Of a DNA stretch of 53,896 bases, positions 7,592 through 17,050 are shown piece by piece; position 1 is the stretch's first letter, and every line of letters begins with the position of its first letter. The notes below the pieces were generated by a model, which made no database searches, was not told where the DNA came from, and saw nothing but the letters and a program-made list of their open reading frames with translations. The DNA lies in IMG/VR virus record IMGVR_UViG_3300032282_004021, positions 1 to 53,896 of that record. One strand, given 5' to 3'. The position numbers and the translations under genes are program-made. This DNA comes from a virus.

Positions 7592-7852
7592 ATGATATAC
7601 AACATACTGATAGGAATTATTATAACCATATTGTGTTATTCTAATCTGAATCTTCTTCGTAAATTAGAAAGATATGAAGATGTTATTGAAGAAAATGATA
7701 AATTCATTGAAGATGAATTAACAAGAAACGAAGCATTACTGGAAGCGTTAAGGCAGATTGATAATCGCCAAATGTTTGAGAAGGATGATGAAGTAGGTTC
7801 TATATTTTATCAAATTAAAGAAACAATCGAAAGATTTAAAAACCAAAACTAA
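7592..7852 (+). CDS. Small single-span membrane protein
   Basis: The 86-residue protein begins with one hydrophobic segment (IYNILIGIIITILCYSNLNLL, about residues 2-22) followed by a charged, helical, probably coiled-coil tail with no Cys pairs. It starts three bases after the deformylase stop and ends three bases before the sigma-factor gene, so it is part of the same operon. The topology (short N-terminal anchor, cytoplasmic or periplasmic coil) gives no specific function. Confidence 0.65.
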   Translation: MIYNILIGIIITILCYSNLNLLRKLERYEDVIEENDKFIEDELTRNEALLEALRQIDNRQMFEKDDEVGSIFYQIKETIERFKNQN

Positions 7853-7854
7853 GT

Positions 7855-8544
7855 ATGCCACGTAAAAAAAACTCAAAACAATATTTTACAAAAGAAACAG
7901 AAAATGCTATTGTATTATATAATGAATTAGAAAATCAAAGAGAAAAAGATAAAATATACAAAGAGCAAATTAAACCAGCGTTTGATAAGTTGGCAGAGAT
8001 TGTATATAATAAGTGGGGATTTACGTATTTTGATGATGAACCAAAGGATGTAATGTGTGAGGTGGTTGCATTTATGATTGAAAAAATACATATGTACAAA
8101 AATGGTAAAGGGAAAGCATTCTCATATTTTACTATTGTGGCCCGTAATTATCTTATTCTTAATAATAATGCTAACTACAAACGTTATAAAGATACAGATA
8201 TACTTTCTAAAATGCCGGATAGCTGGGACACTGAAAATAACTTTAGAGAAGAAGTTCGTAATGATGAACATCGTACATTTAATAAACGTATGTTAGTATA
8301 TTGGGATAAACACCTTGAAACATTTTTTACAAAAAAGAGAGATATTCAAATTGCCGATGCACTTTTAGAATTATTCAGAAGAGCACAATATATTGAAAAC
8401 TTTAATAAAAAATCATTATATCTACTTGTTAGAGAAATGACAGGTTACCCCACACACTATATAACAAAGGTTGTCAACAAAATGAAACAAAAACAAATGG
8501 AATTATACAATGAATTTGACCGAGTAGGTGATATTGCTGTATAA
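7855..8544 (+). CDS. gp55-like late-transcription sigma factor
   Basis: The 229-residue protein resembles the T4 gp55 family of small, highly diverged sigma factors. A basic N-terminus is followed by a region-2-like helix set: the segment KGKAFSYFTIVARNYLIL (about residues 83-100) is the best conserved part and corresponds to the core-binding and -10-recognition region. A second helical segment ends in a helix-turn-helix-like stretch (REMTGYPTHYITKVVNKMKQ). In T4, gp55 directs host RNA polymerase to TATAAATA late promoters with the gp33 co-activator and the gp45 clamp. Here it likely serves the ATATTTATA motifs found before structural genes. The gene belongs to the operon starting at uvsE and sits directly before the tail block. 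Confidence 0.8.
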   Translation: MPRKKNSKQYFTKETENAIVLYNELENQREKDKIYKEQIKPAFDKLAEIVYNKWGFTYFDDEPKDVMCEVVAFMIEKIHMYKNGKGKAFSYFTIVARNYLILNNNANYKRYKDTDILSKMPDSWDTENNFREEVRNDEHRTFNKRMLVYWDKHLETFFTKKRDIQIADALLELFRRAQYIENFNKKSLYLLVREMTGYPTHYITKVVNKMKQKQMELYNEFDRVGDIAV

Positions 8545-8584
8545 AACTATCATTTTTGATAATTATTATTAAAGATTATACTTT

Positions 8585-8989
8585 ATGAGTACAGAGTTTC
8601 AATTATTTGATGGTAAAAGTTTATCATCATTATTCAGAGATATATACGATAATCAGGTTAATAAAAAGAAAAACATTTCCGAACTTATTGAATCCTTGCG
8701 TAAATTAATAAAAAACGTAGGTGAAGCTACAGTAATTGCTCCTATTATCAAAGACCTCATTGAAGTTTCTGTTAAGAATGATGAACATCTCGTCAAACTT
8801 GCAACTATTGCTCAACGTCTTGCAGCCGCAGAAGCTAAGGGTATTGGTGAGGATGGTTGGTTAAGTGAAGCAGAGAAGAATCAATTACTTATGGATATGG
8901 AAGATACAATCAATGCGGTTGAGGAAAAAAATAAAGAAAAAATAACCGATATTGAAATTGAATTAGAGGATATAAAAAAGAAATTATAA
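8585..8989 (+). CDS. Hypothetical acidic helical protein
   Basis: The 134-residue protein is mostly helical with a Lys/Glu-rich coiled-coil C-terminus. It contains no Cys and no membrane segment. It starts 41 bases after the sigma factor and overlaps the gp5-like gene by one base (TAATG), which ties it to the tail operon. It could be a small virion or assembly protein, or a transcription accessory factor given its neighbour. The sequence does not resemble T4 gp33 clearly enough to call it that. Confidence 0.6.
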   Translation: MSTEFQLFDGKSLSSLFRDIYDNQVNKKKNISELIESLRKLIKNVGEATVIAPIIKDLIEVSVKNDEHLVKLATIAQRLAAAEAKGIGEDGWLSEAEKNQLLMDMEDTINAVEEKNKEKITDIEIELEDIKKKL

Positions 8990-10239
8990 TGTCAAATTTT
9001 GAATTAGATAATTTTAAAATATTTTTAGCGTCAGTTAAAAAAGTTCTTTTAACAGAAAATGATTTTTTGGAATTAAAAACCAAAACCGATTATATTAAAA
9101 TATATAATGATAATAAAAATTTTGGAGAAAAAGATTCCAGATTTTTAGGTTCTATTATATTTCAGGCACATGGTTCAACTCTTAATTTAGAGAATTATGC
9201 ATTTCCTATTGATAAAAATATAATGACATTTCCAATTCAAGGTGAAAGTGTTTTAATATTAAAATATTCGGATGAATATTATTGGTTACCATATACTGTA
9301 ACACAATATCCAAATTATAGAGAAGATTATAAAACTTCCGAAGCCACAAAGGAAAGAACATTACAAAAATCAGAAAATAAAAATGATTCATATAAAAATG
9401 TACAATCTACCGGTACACCAAACAATCAAACCAATCAATCTGATTCACAAAAGAAAAAATATATTGTAAAAGAGAAAATTAAATTTCTTAAACCTAAAGA
9501 GGGCGATACAATATTACAAGGAAGAGTTGGTAATAGCATAAGACTTTCGGAATCATTTTTAGTACCCGAAGCTGATTCAAAAGATGCATCTCCTTCTATA
9601 ATAATTCGTAATCGTCAAAGTGAAGATGCGACTAATAAAAAGATTGGAGAATTGGTGGAAGAAGATATAAATAAAGATGGTTCATCAATTTATATAGTAT
9701 CTAATAAAGTAAAAATACCATATAATCATAGTACAATTAAAAAAGAAAAAATCGGATTCAAAGATTATCCAAAGGATTCGGATTTTACCGGTGATAGAAT
9801 ATTCATAAACACCGACCAAATACTCCTAGCATCAAAATCTAGAGAGTTTATCATCACGGGTAAAGGTAATACGGGTATAATAACCGATGGTAGATTTTCA
9901 GTAGATGCGGCAAAAGAAATATACCTACATAATGAAAAAGATATAACATTACATTCAAAAGGAAGTAATAAGATATTTCTTAATTCAGATAATGGTGGTA
10001 AGATTTATTTAGGTAAGAATACTGGTGAAGGTGCTGCAGGAGCAGCTGTACAAAAAATGGTATTGGGTGGGGAATTAGTAAAAATATTAGGACAACTCAT
10101 TGATGCTATAAACCAACAAGTCTATGCGACACCCGTAGGTCCTACAACTCCCGGCCCTACTAATAGAGCAGCATTTACAGCAATTAAAGGGCAACTTAAT
10201 ACGTTATTATCAGCAAGAAATTATTTAAGTAAAACATAA
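8989..10239 (+). CDS. Baseplate hub / central-spike protein (gp5-like, no lysozyme domain)
   Basis: The 416-residue protein has an N-terminal part that reads as an OB-fold typical of gp5/VgrG proteins (LGSIIFQAHGST, TFPIQGESVLILKYSDEYYWL). A low-complexity linker rich in Ser, Asn, Gln and Lys (about 120-160) follows. A second segment has the GDTILQGRVGNSIRLSES pattern common in phage spike proteins. The region from about 270 to 345 shows short alternating strands (ILLASKSREFIITGKG, EIYLHNEKDITLHSKG, KIFLNSDNGGKIYLG) like the beta-helical needle of T4 gp5. No lysozyme domain is present. In the virion it would form the trimeric needle under the baseplate hub. The C-terminal 60 residues form a helical tail not seen in T4 gp5. 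Confidence 0.75.
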   Translation: MSNFELDNFKIFLASVKKVLLTENDFLELKTKTDYIKIYNDNKNFGEKDSRFLGSIIFQAHGSTLNLENYAFPIDKNIMTFPIQGESVLILKYSDEYYWLPYTVTQYPNYREDYKTSEATKERTLQKSENKNDSYKNVQSTGTPNNQTNQSDSQKKKYIVKEKIKFLKPKEGDTILQGRVGNSIRLSESFLVPEADSKDASPSIIIRNRQSEDATNKKIGELVEEDINKDGSSIYIVSNKVKIPYNHSTIKKEKIGFKDYPKDSDFTGDRIFINTDQILLASKSREFIITGKGNTGIITDGRFSVDAAKEIYLHNEKDITLHSKGSNKIFLNSDNGGKIYLGKNTGEGAAGAAVQKMVLGGELVKILGQLIDAINQQVYATPVGPTTPGPTNRAAFTAIKGQLNTLLSARNYLSKT

Positions 10240-10245
10240 CACAAT

Positions 10246-11070
10246 ATGTGGGCAAGGTATAGAATAAATGTATTAAAGGCATTTGCTTCTGGTAGATTTG
10301 CGAATGATACCGATGCCGCAGCTGAGTTTATTGCAGACCAATTTGATAAAGCAATTAAATCAGGCGGAGATTTTATATATGGAGTTCCTGTTTTAAATGC
10401 CAATAAAAAGGGGTTTGCAGATGTACTTAAAAGAGCTTTTAAAAAAGGACAACGGAGTGATGGTGAAAACTTTAATCTTCTTAAAGAGATTTGCCCATCT
10501 GCATTTGATGCATATTGGATGGGTGCAGAGATGTCACCATTTCCTAATCCTCTAATAAAACCGCTTGGGTGGGTTATGACTCCACCATCGCCGGGAGCAG
10601 TTATGAATATTTCTCCTAATCCAATATCACTTGCACAATCAGCAGCAACAAATAAAATACTGGCAGCTGCAGCATTGGTGGTATTGAAAGCATTAGAAAC
10701 TATTGAACTTGAAGATACGGAATGTGGTAAATTTAAACCATTTGAAGTAGCTACAAAATTAAGTAAAGGTAAGAAGGTACCTACTCATTTGGCAAAACTA
10801 CCAGCCGTTATTGCAGCAAAAGAAGCAATATCTTTATATAAAGTTTTAAAAGACCGGAAACCATCTATAGGTCCGCAATTCAAACCATCTATTAAGATTC
10901 CATTTCCTCCACTTCCAAAACGAAAAGATATTATTAAAAAATTAACTGACAAATTAAAAGAGGAAGCCAAAAAAGAATTAAAGAAGCAATTGGAAGAAAC
11001 AGCAAAAGAATTTGTTATAACTGCTATAACTACTGAATTTATGACAAAACTACAAAACCATAATAAATAA
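10246..11070 (+). CDS. Putative virion/baseplate protein
   Basis: The 274-residue protein has an N-terminal helical region (MWARYRINVLKAFASGRF), a central part with many Pro and Gly (WVMTPPSPGAVMNISPNP), an Ala-rich hydrophobic helix (about 126-145) and a long Lys-rich helical C-terminus (KLKEEAKKELKKQLEET). I do not recognise the family. Its place immediately after the gp5-like gene and before a proline-rich protein suggests a hub or baseplate role. The next gene follows after two bases, so these are co-expressed. Confidence 0.6.
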   Translation: MWARYRINVLKAFASGRFANDTDAAAEFIADQFDKAIKSGGDFIYGVPVLNANKKGFADVLKRAFKKGQRSDGENFNLLKEICPSAFDAYWMGAEMSPFPNPLIKPLGWVMTPPSPGAVMNISPNPISLAQSAATNKILAAAALVVLKALETIELEDTECGKFKPFEVATKLSKGKKVPTHLAKLPAVIAAKEAISLYKVLKDRKPSIGPQFKPSIKIPFPPLPKRKDIIKKLTDKLKEEAKKELKKQLEETAKEFVITAITTEFMTKLQNHNK

Positions 11071-11072
11071 AA

Positions 11073-11804
11073 ATGGTTAATCAACTTAACATAAGTGAAG
11101 ATGTTGTAAAACAATATATAAAAGATAAGTTGGATGGTAAAAGCCCTACATCACCATTTCCTGCAGATTTTCAAGAACCTAATATACCTACAAAAGAAGA
11201 ATTTGACCAAAAAGTAAAAGCAAAAATACCAAGTGATGCTGAAATAGATAATTTAGTAGCTCAAAAAATAATGGGGAAAATTCCATTTGTACCAAATATA
11301 CATTTCATAGCACCAAGTCTTAAATTTAATTCAAAAACAAATATATTAATTGACCCGTTCATAAATTTTGCTAAAATACATTTATTAAGTAGAGGTGGGA
11401 CTATGATGGTAATGGCACAATACCCACCACCGGCACCACCTGCTCCGGGTATTTTAATGTGGCAAGGTTATAATGTTAGAAACGGGCCACCAATACCACC
11501 AATGCTTCCGAAGTTTGGTATACCAATGGGTTTAGGTAAATTTCTTAACCCAGAAAAGGGTGCTAAATTGCCGGAAGATGCGCAAAAAGAATTAGAAGAT
11601 AAATTAAATCCACCACAACCAATTACAATAGGAAACGTAACATTACTACCTACAACAGGTCTTATTTTGCCAACAACTCTATCAGGCGCGAGAATTGTTA
11701 ATATACCCTTACCAAGTAATACTAATACGATTTCTATAACAGGTGGACAAACTATAAACGATAAAACAAACGCACAAAACAATATTAATAACAATAAGTG
11801 CTAA
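11073..11804 (+). CDS. Proline-rich putative structural protein
   Basis: The 243-residue protein has a charged helical N-terminus and a central proline-rich part (PPPAPPAPGILMWQ, GPPIPPMLPKFGIPMG). The C-terminal half shows short beta-type segments (ITIGNVTLLPTTG, ARIVNIPLPSNTNTISITGG) and a final Asn-rich tail ending in Cys. The pattern is compatible with a spike-tip or baseplate accessory protein near the gp5-like needle, but no PAAR signature is visible. It belongs to the same transcription unit as the two genes before it. Confidence 0.55.
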   Translation: MVNQLNISEDVVKQYIKDKLDGKSPTSPFPADFQEPNIPTKEEFDQKVKAKIPSDAEIDNLVAQKIMGKIPFVPNIHFIAPSLKFNSKTNILIDPFINFAKIHLLSRGGTMMVMAQYPPPAPPAPGILMWQGYNVRNGPPIPPMLPKFGIPMGLGKFLNPEKGAKLPEDAQKELEDKLNPPQPITIGNVTLLPTTGLILPTTLSGARIVNIPLPSNTNTISITGGQTINDKTNAQNNINNNKC

Positions 11805-11849
11805 TATTTATTAAATTTTAACTTTCGATATTTATTAAAAAGTATATTT
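11803..11849 (+). promoter_or_regulatory. Cluster of late-type motifs
   Basis: Three overlapping variants lie between the stop at 11804 and the ATG at 11850: AATATTTATT (11803-11812), GATATTTATT (11827-11836) and a weaker TATATTTATG just before the start. The middle copy is 13 bases from the ATG. Together they suggest a promoter for the 11850-18577 baseplate genes. Confidence 0.5.
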
Positions 11850-12341
11850 ATGAAATCAGATATTTTATTGACACTGATTAAGGAGGTTGTTAAGAACGAA
11901 GTAAAACAACAAGTAAAAGAAGAAATCGCCAAATTGATTAAATCTGGCCGTATAACTTTAAACAATTCAACCGGAACATCCGTTAAAAAGATGATACCCG
12001 TTAGTGAATCATTCAAACCAAAACAATCAGTTACAAAAACAGAGCAACCACAATTTAAACAACCTGTAAAGCAAATTACAAAGAATCCAATGATAAATGA
12101 GATTCTAAACCAAACTACACCATTCAGTGCATCCGAAAGAGTAGAGGGTGGAGCAACAGGAGGGAGCATATTAGATGCTATACAACCAAACGTATCAATG
12201 GAAGGTGATTGGGAAACGATGGATTATAGAGGAACTGAGATACCTCAACAGCAAATCCCTACAGCAGATAATGCTGGTGTTGATGCATTAACAAAAGCAT
12301 TGAGCAGAGATTATAGTGAATTAGTAAAAAGATTTAAGTAA
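11850..12341 (+). CDS. Hypothetical protein preceding gp25
   Basis: The 163-residue protein starts with an amphipathic helix (LTLIKEVVKNEVKQQVKEE) followed by a low-complexity, Gln/Pro/Thr-rich middle and a short helical C-terminus (LTKALSRDYSELVKRFK). This linker-like architecture fits a small assembly or scaffolding protein of the baseplate. It overlaps the gp25 gene by one base (TAATG), so it is translated with the baseplate wedge proteins. I do not recognise a family. Confidence 0.6.
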   Translation: MKSDILLTLIKEVVKNEVKQQVKEEIAKLIKSGRITLNNSTGTSVKKMIPVSESFKPKQSVTKTEQPQFKQPVKQITKNPMINEILNQTTPFSASERVEGGATGGSILDAIQPNVSMEGDWETMDYRGTEIPQQQIPTADNAGVDALTKALSRDYSELVKRFK

Positions 12342-12778
12342 TGGCCATAAATTTAGGTAGGGTTAATGTAACCGATTTAGAAGAAAATGCTTATAAAATT
12401 TTAGGCATAGGAATAAATCAATCATCTAATACAGGTGGTGCTTTTAGTGTGAATTATACTACTATCCAACAAGCCAAAAACAATTTAATAAATTTAGTTC
12501 TTACTAAAAAAGGTGAAAGAGTAGCACAGCCTGATTTTGGTTGTGATATATGGAAATTACTATTTGAACAAATTGTAGAAGATGAGATTGATTCTAGAGT
12601 TGAACAAACGATAATGGATGCCGTTTCAGTATGGCTTCCTTATATTGAAATCACTCAAATCTTTTTGGAATATGATGAAAACGATATAGACAGGAACGGA
12701 TTTACTGTTGAAATTAATTTTGCTCTTAAATCTAATCCGAATATAAGAGATAATATAACCGTAAATGTAAACGCATAA
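12341..12778 (+). CDS. Baseplate wedge protein, gp25-like
   Basis: The 145-residue protein has the length and signature of the GPW/gp25 family. The conserved segment TKKGERVAQPDFGCDIWKLL matches the family pattern (K-G-E-R-x-x-x-P-x-[FY]-G). The remaining part has the expected helix-strand pattern (IDSRVEQTIMDAVSVWLPYI). In T4, gp25 with gp6 and gp53 forms the wedge core that contacts the tail sheath. One-base overlaps with both neighbours and the adjacent gp6-like gene reproduce the usual gp25-gp6 gene order of contractile phages. Confidence 0.9.
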   Translation: MAINLGRVNVTDLEENAYKILGIGINQSSNTGGAFSVNYTTIQQAKNNLINLVLTKKGERVAQPDFGCDIWKLLFEQIVEDEIDSRVEQTIMDAVSVWLPYIEITQIFLEYDENDIDRNGFTVEINFALKSNPNIRDNITVNVNA

Positions 12779-14799
12779 TGGCAATAAAGAGTAATAAAAA
12801 AAATTGGGGAAATAATAAAACAATAAATTATGTTGGTAAAGACTTTGGCCAGCTAAGACAAAATCTTATTGATTTTACTAAATCATATTTTCCAAACGTA
12901 TATTCGGATTTTAATGAGGCCTCACCTGGTATGGTCTTCGTTGAAATGGCAGCATATGTGGGCGATGTGTTATCTTTTTACCAAGATACACAATTAAAAG
13001 AATCTCTATTGATGCATGCAACTGAAAGAAAGAATTTAGTTGCATTAGCACAAGCTATGGGATATAAACCAAAAATCTCAACACCTGCGGTAACAAACTT
13101 AACTGTTTATCAGCTTGTTCCTGCCAAAACGGTAGGGTCAACTACAGAACCAGATGAATCGTATTATCTTAAAATAAAAGATGGATTGGAAGTATCTGCT
13201 ACATCTAATTCAAATATAGTTTTTAGAAGTGTAGAAAGTGTAGATTTTGCAAATCCTAATAATAGAGAAACGTCCGTTTATAGTAGAGATACCACAACAG
13301 GTCAACCAACATTTTATTTAATTACAAAAAGAGTAAAAGCAATATCCGGAAGACAAGTAGAAACTACGGTAACTGTATCTAATGCATCAAAAGAATATCC
13401 AACTATTAGTTTAGGAGATAAAAATTTTATTGAAATAATATCAATAACCGATACTAACACAAATGAGAGGTGGTACGAAGTTCCGTATTTGGCACAAGAA
13501 AGTATATTTATAGAAAAGCCAAATACAAATGCCAATGGACAAGTTTCCGAATATGTAGCAGAGGTTCCTTATATTCTTGAGGTTCAAAAAGTTCCAAAAA
13601 GATTTTCAACAAAAGTAAATTCTGATAACACAATAGAAATTCAATTTGGTAGTGGTGATTCTAATTTGGATGATGATATAATTCTACCTAATACAAAAAA
13701 TGTAGGATTAGGAACAACAAATGCAATTAAAAGATTAAACTCATCAATTGACCCATCTAATTTTCTTAAAACAGGAACATTTGGTATAACTCCGGCCGGC
13801 CAAACATTAAATATAAAATACCTAATCGGTGGCGGCGTTGAATCTAATATTAATACATCTGATTTAACAAATATAACTCGTATAGAATTTGAAGAAGATT
13901 TGATGTCGGTTGCAAACCCAGCTACTTATAATGCAACAAAATCATCAGTAGCTGTGGAGAACCTTGAACCGGCGATTGGTGGTAGGGGCTCGGAACCAAT
14001 AGAAGAAATTAGGCAAAATGCATTAGCAACGTTTGGTTCACAAAATCGTGCAGTAACTAGACAAGATTATATTGTTCGTGCATTAAGTATGCCTGAAAGA
14101 TATGGTAGCGTAGCAAAAGTTCACGTATCAGCTGATATGGAAGCAGATAATGCAACAGCCGATTCCATTCTATCAAATCCAAAGGTTCTTACTGAATTTA
14201 CAAATTTGGTAGATAGGATTAAAGAATTAGATAGAGGACAAATTCAACTAGAATTGAGCAAATTTATAAAAGAAAAAAAATCAAATGTAAATCAAACAAA
14301 TAATCCATTTGCAATTAATATGTATATTTTATCATATGATAGTAATAAAAAATTAACTATGGCAAATGATGCATTAAAAGAAAATATTAAAACATACCTA
14401 TCAGAGCATAGAATGATTACCGATGCTGTTAATATAATTAATGGATTTATTGTTAATGTTGGTTGTGATTTTGATATAATGGTTTATTCAAATTATAATA
14501 AAAGAGAAGTTCTTGCTAATTGTTTAGTAGAAATTCAAAATTATTTTAATATAGATAATTGGACATTTAATAAACCAATAAATCTTTCAGAAATAGAATT
14601 AATATTAGCAAATGTGGAAGGAGTAATGAGTGTTTCAAAAGTTGAAATAACTAATCTATGTGGTGGTGATGGTAATTATTCACCAAATCGTTACAATATA
14701 CAATCAGCAACGGTTGGTAAAATAATTTATCCTTCTTTAGACCCTTGCGTTTTTGAAGTTAAATATCCAAATAAAGACATAAAAGGACGAGCACTATAA
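12778..14799 (+). CDS. Baseplate wedge protein, gp6-like (BppJ family)
   Basis: The 673-residue protein begins with the typical gp6/gpJ entry region: YVGKDFGQLRQNLIDFTKSY, FNEASPGMVFVEMAAYVGDV and SFYQDTQLKESLL, followed by ATERKNLVALAQAMGYKP. Its length matches T4 gp6 (660 residues). The later part contains the AVTRQDYIVRALSMPERYG segment and a C-terminal domain with a helix-strand pattern (INLSEIELILANVEGVMSV) as in other baseplate J proteins. In the virion it forms the dimeric ring that links the wedges. It overlaps gp25 by one base. Confidence 0.9.
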   Translation: MAIKSNKKNWGNNKTINYVGKDFGQLRQNLIDFTKSYFPNVYSDFNEASPGMVFVEMAAYVGDVLSFYQDTQLKESLLMHATERKNLVALAQAMGYKPKISTPAVTNLTVYQLVPAKTVGSTTEPDESYYLKIKDGLEVSATSNSNIVFRSVESVDFANPNNRETSVYSRDTTTGQPTFYLITKRVKAISGRQVETTVTVSNASKEYPTISLGDKNFIEIISITDTNTNERWYEVPYLAQESIFIEKPNTNANGQVSEYVAEVPYILEVQKVPKRFSTKVNSDNTIEIQFGSGDSNLDDDIILPNTKNVGLGTTNAIKRLNSSIDPSNFLKTGTFGITPAGQTLNIKYLIGGGVESNINTSDLTNITRIEFEEDLMSVANPATYNATKSSVAVENLEPAIGGRGSEPIEEIRQNALATFGSQNRAVTRQDYIVRALSMPERYGSVAKVHVSADMEADNATADSILSNPKVLTEFTNLVDRIKELDRGQIQLELSKFIKEKKSNVNQTNNPFAINMYILSYDSNKKLTMANDALKENIKTYLSEHRMITDAVNIINGFIVNVGCDFDIMVYSNYNKREVLANCLVEIQNYFNIDNWTFNKPINLSEIELILANVEGVMSVSKVEITNLCGGDGNYSPNRYNIQSATVGKIIYPSLDPCVFEVKYPNKDIKGRAL

Positions 14800-14815
14800 A
14801 AAATATTAAACAATA

Positions 14816-15925
14816 ATGCATAAATTTTATACATCAAAATACGATGCTTCGGTATATCTACAACAGCCAACACAAAATGCTGGTCGAGATCCTATTTTAG
14901 AAATTGGAAAAATATATTATGGAGAACTAAGAGATGTTTATAGAACTCTAATTAAGTTTGATATTACAAATCTTTCCGCGTCAATTGCTTCAGGTGAAAT
15001 AACCGGTGATTGGGATGTGTATCTAAACCTTAAATCTACCAAATCCGAAGGATTGCCATTAGATTATACAATATATTGTAATGCGGTATCAGAAAGTTGG
15101 GATATGGGACAATTCTCCAAATTCCAAAACATGTCAGCCAGCCTCAATCTATCAGCTAGTGTTCAACAGGGTGTTAGTTGGAGATATCGTGATGGTGTAA
15201 ACAAATGGCAAGAAAACACCGTTGGTGGTAGTGCTGTTTACGCACTCAATGTAACGGGTTCAGCAAATGCGGAAGGCGGAGTATGGTATACGGCATCCGA
15301 AGCATCTCAAACATTTTCATATGAGCCGGATGATATTCGTATGAATGTTACAGATATTTTAAATATGTGGTTGAATGGCTCCGTTGTAAATAATGGATTT
15401 ATTTTAAGACATGGTTTGAATAATGAAATTGATTCATTAGATTATGGTGTATTAAGATTTTATTCAAAAGAAACCGGAACAATATACGAACCAACATTAG
15501 AAGTAGTTTGGGATGATAGTACATTTAATACGGGCAGTCTTTTACCTGTGGTAGGTGAGGCCTCCGAAGATTTTAAAATTTTACTAACAAATCTTAAATC
15601 AAAATATTTTAAAGATTCAAAAGTTAAAATAAGAGTAAAGGGACGTGATATGTACCCTGCAAAAAGCTTTGGTACAACATTTGCTTACGACCAATCAAAA
15701 TATCTTCCAGCAACTACTTATTATCAGTTGGAAGATTACATAACAGGTGAACCATATTTTCCATTTGGAGAATATACGAAGATAAGTTGTGATTCGACAA
15801 GTAATTATTTTTATTTAGATTTAAGTACACTTCCAATTGGAAGATTTTATAAATTAAAATTAAAAATAGTTAAATCAGGAACAACAACATTGGTAGATAA
15901 CAACTATATATTTGAAATAGTATAA
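14816..15925 (+). CDS. Baseplate/tail protein with DNRLRE-like beta domain
   Basis: The 369-residue protein has an N-terminal segment that resembles DNRLRE-type beta-sandwich domains: SKYDASVYLQQPTQNAGRD, then RTLIKFDITNL, AVSESWDMGQF and MNVTDILNMWLNG. The C-terminal third is also beta-rich. Such domains occur in large surface proteins and in phage structural proteins. Its position right after gp6 and before a coiled-coil protein suggests a wedge periphery or short-fibre attachment role, comparable in position, but not demonstrably in fold, with T4 gp7/gp8. It overlaps the next gene by one base. Confidence 0.65.
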   Translation: MHKFYTSKYDASVYLQQPTQNAGRDPILEIGKIYYGELRDVYRTLIKFDITNLSASIASGEITGDWDVYLNLKSTKSEGLPLDYTIYCNAVSESWDMGQFSKFQNMSASLNLSASVQQGVSWRYRDGVNKWQENTVGGSAVYALNVTGSANAEGGVWYTASEASQTFSYEPDDIRMNVTDILNMWLNGSVVNNGFILRHGLNNEIDSLDYGVLRFYSKETGTIYEPTLEVVWDDSTFNTGSLLPVVGEASEDFKILLTNLKSKYFKDSKVKIRVKGRDMYPAKSFGTTFAYDQSKYLPATTYYQLEDYITGEPYFPFGEYTKISCDSTSNYFYLDLSTLPIGRFYKLKLKIVKSGTTTLVDNNYIFEIV

Positions 15926-17037
15926 TGAAAGTACAAACATCATTAGAATCAATTGCCCAAAAACTGGAACAAAAAAAGAGTGAAGAACTTGAAGATATTC
16001 TAATGCGTTCAGGTTCGATGGCATCCAAAAAGAACGATTATGGTATAACCATAGTTGATGATGTGGATAGTGCATCTTCATTAGTATTCAAATCAATCAA
16101 TAGACCTAAGTTAGATAAAGATGAAATAACAAAGGCAATTGATATAGAGATAAAAGAATTAAAACCAAACATACCAACTGTAAGGAGAGATTTGGTTCCA
16201 AAACCACTTTATGATGAGCAAGTGGTATTAGTGGCTGATTTGTCAAATCAAGTTAGACAACTCAATGAACAAATATCGGATTTGAATTCACAAATAAGTT
16301 CTTTAGAAGCTCAGGTGGAAACGGAAGTAAATAACCGATTAACTATTGAGCAAACAAACGATGCTCTCTCTAATCAACTGGCATCACTCTCAAAAACGAT
16401 TGAAGACTTTGCAAATCAAATACAATCTGCAATTCAAAAGTCGGTAGAGGAATCTATTCTTCGTGCATCTTTACAATCTCAAAACGCTGGGTTCAGAGTT
16501 CAGGTTGAAGCGCTTATTAAACAAATAGATTCATTAAACTCAATTATTGAAGGATTGCAAGCACAACTTGGCGCAGTTCAACAGCAACAAGCTATTCAGC
16601 AATCCACAACTAATTTGGCAGCGGCTACGGGTGGTACTGTAATGAACAGTGTTGTAATTGTTGATTTTAATCCTCCGGGGCCGAAAACTGAACCCAAAAT
16701 CCACGCGACTTGGGCGAATGGTAGTGGTCATGAATGGAGATGGGATAGAGGTAGTTCAATTAAGTTTACAAATAATGATAAACAACCGGTTGAAATACAA
16801 TTAGAGCACACTATGAATGAAGGGTATTTCTTTAAGTTTCCAAAAACACAATTTACTATACAGGGTGGTGAATCCGAAGATATTGAATTACAATTTGAAT
16901 ATGCATTGCCTTATGATTTTAAAGGCCATAGTCAGGATCGTAATGGTGCATTGGTGATATCTGTAAAAAGATATGATGGGTCTGTAGATACTAAGAAGTT
17001 CCTAACAAGATGTCGTGAACAATATAAAGAGCTATAA
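15925..17037 (+). CDS. Coiled-coil structural protein with C-terminal Ig-like domain
   Basis: The 370-residue protein has a helical N-terminus, a long coiled coil from about residue 95 to 225 (QLNEQISDLNSQISSLEAQV and later QIDSLNSIIEGLQAQL) and a Gln-rich hinge. The C-terminal beta domain (about 245-360) carries sequences such as IQLEHTMNEGYFFKFPKTQF and SEDIELQFEYALPYDF, which look like an Ig-like sandwich. The shape (trimeric-type coil plus globular tip) fits a baseplate-anchored fibre or a wedge connector. The gene is tightly packed between two other tail genes. No specific T4 counterpart is claimed. Confidence 0.65.
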   Translation: MKVQTSLESIAQKLEQKKSEELEDILMRSGSMASKKNDYGITIVDDVDSASSLVFKSINRPKLDKDEITKAIDIEIKELKPNIPTVRRDLVPKPLYDEQVVLVADLSNQVRQLNEQISDLNSQISSLEAQVETEVNNRLTIEQTNDALSNQLASLSKTIEDFANQIQSAIQKSVEESILRASLQSQNAGFRVQVEALIKQIDSLNSIIEGLQAQLGAVQQQQAIQQSTTNLAAATGGTVMNSVVIVDFNPPGPKTEPKIHATWANGSGHEWRWDRGSSIKFTNNDKQPVEIQLEHTMNEGYFFKFPKTQFTIQGGESEDIELQFEYALPYDFKGHSQDRNGALVISVKRYDGSVDTKKFLTRCREQYKEL

Positions 17038-17050
17038 TAGATAGAAAAAT

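Noticed and set aside
8585-8989. Identification as gp33-like late co-activator because it follows the gp55-like gene
   Set aside because: Only acidity and position agree; no sequence pattern of gp33 is visible and it is coupled to a tail gene.
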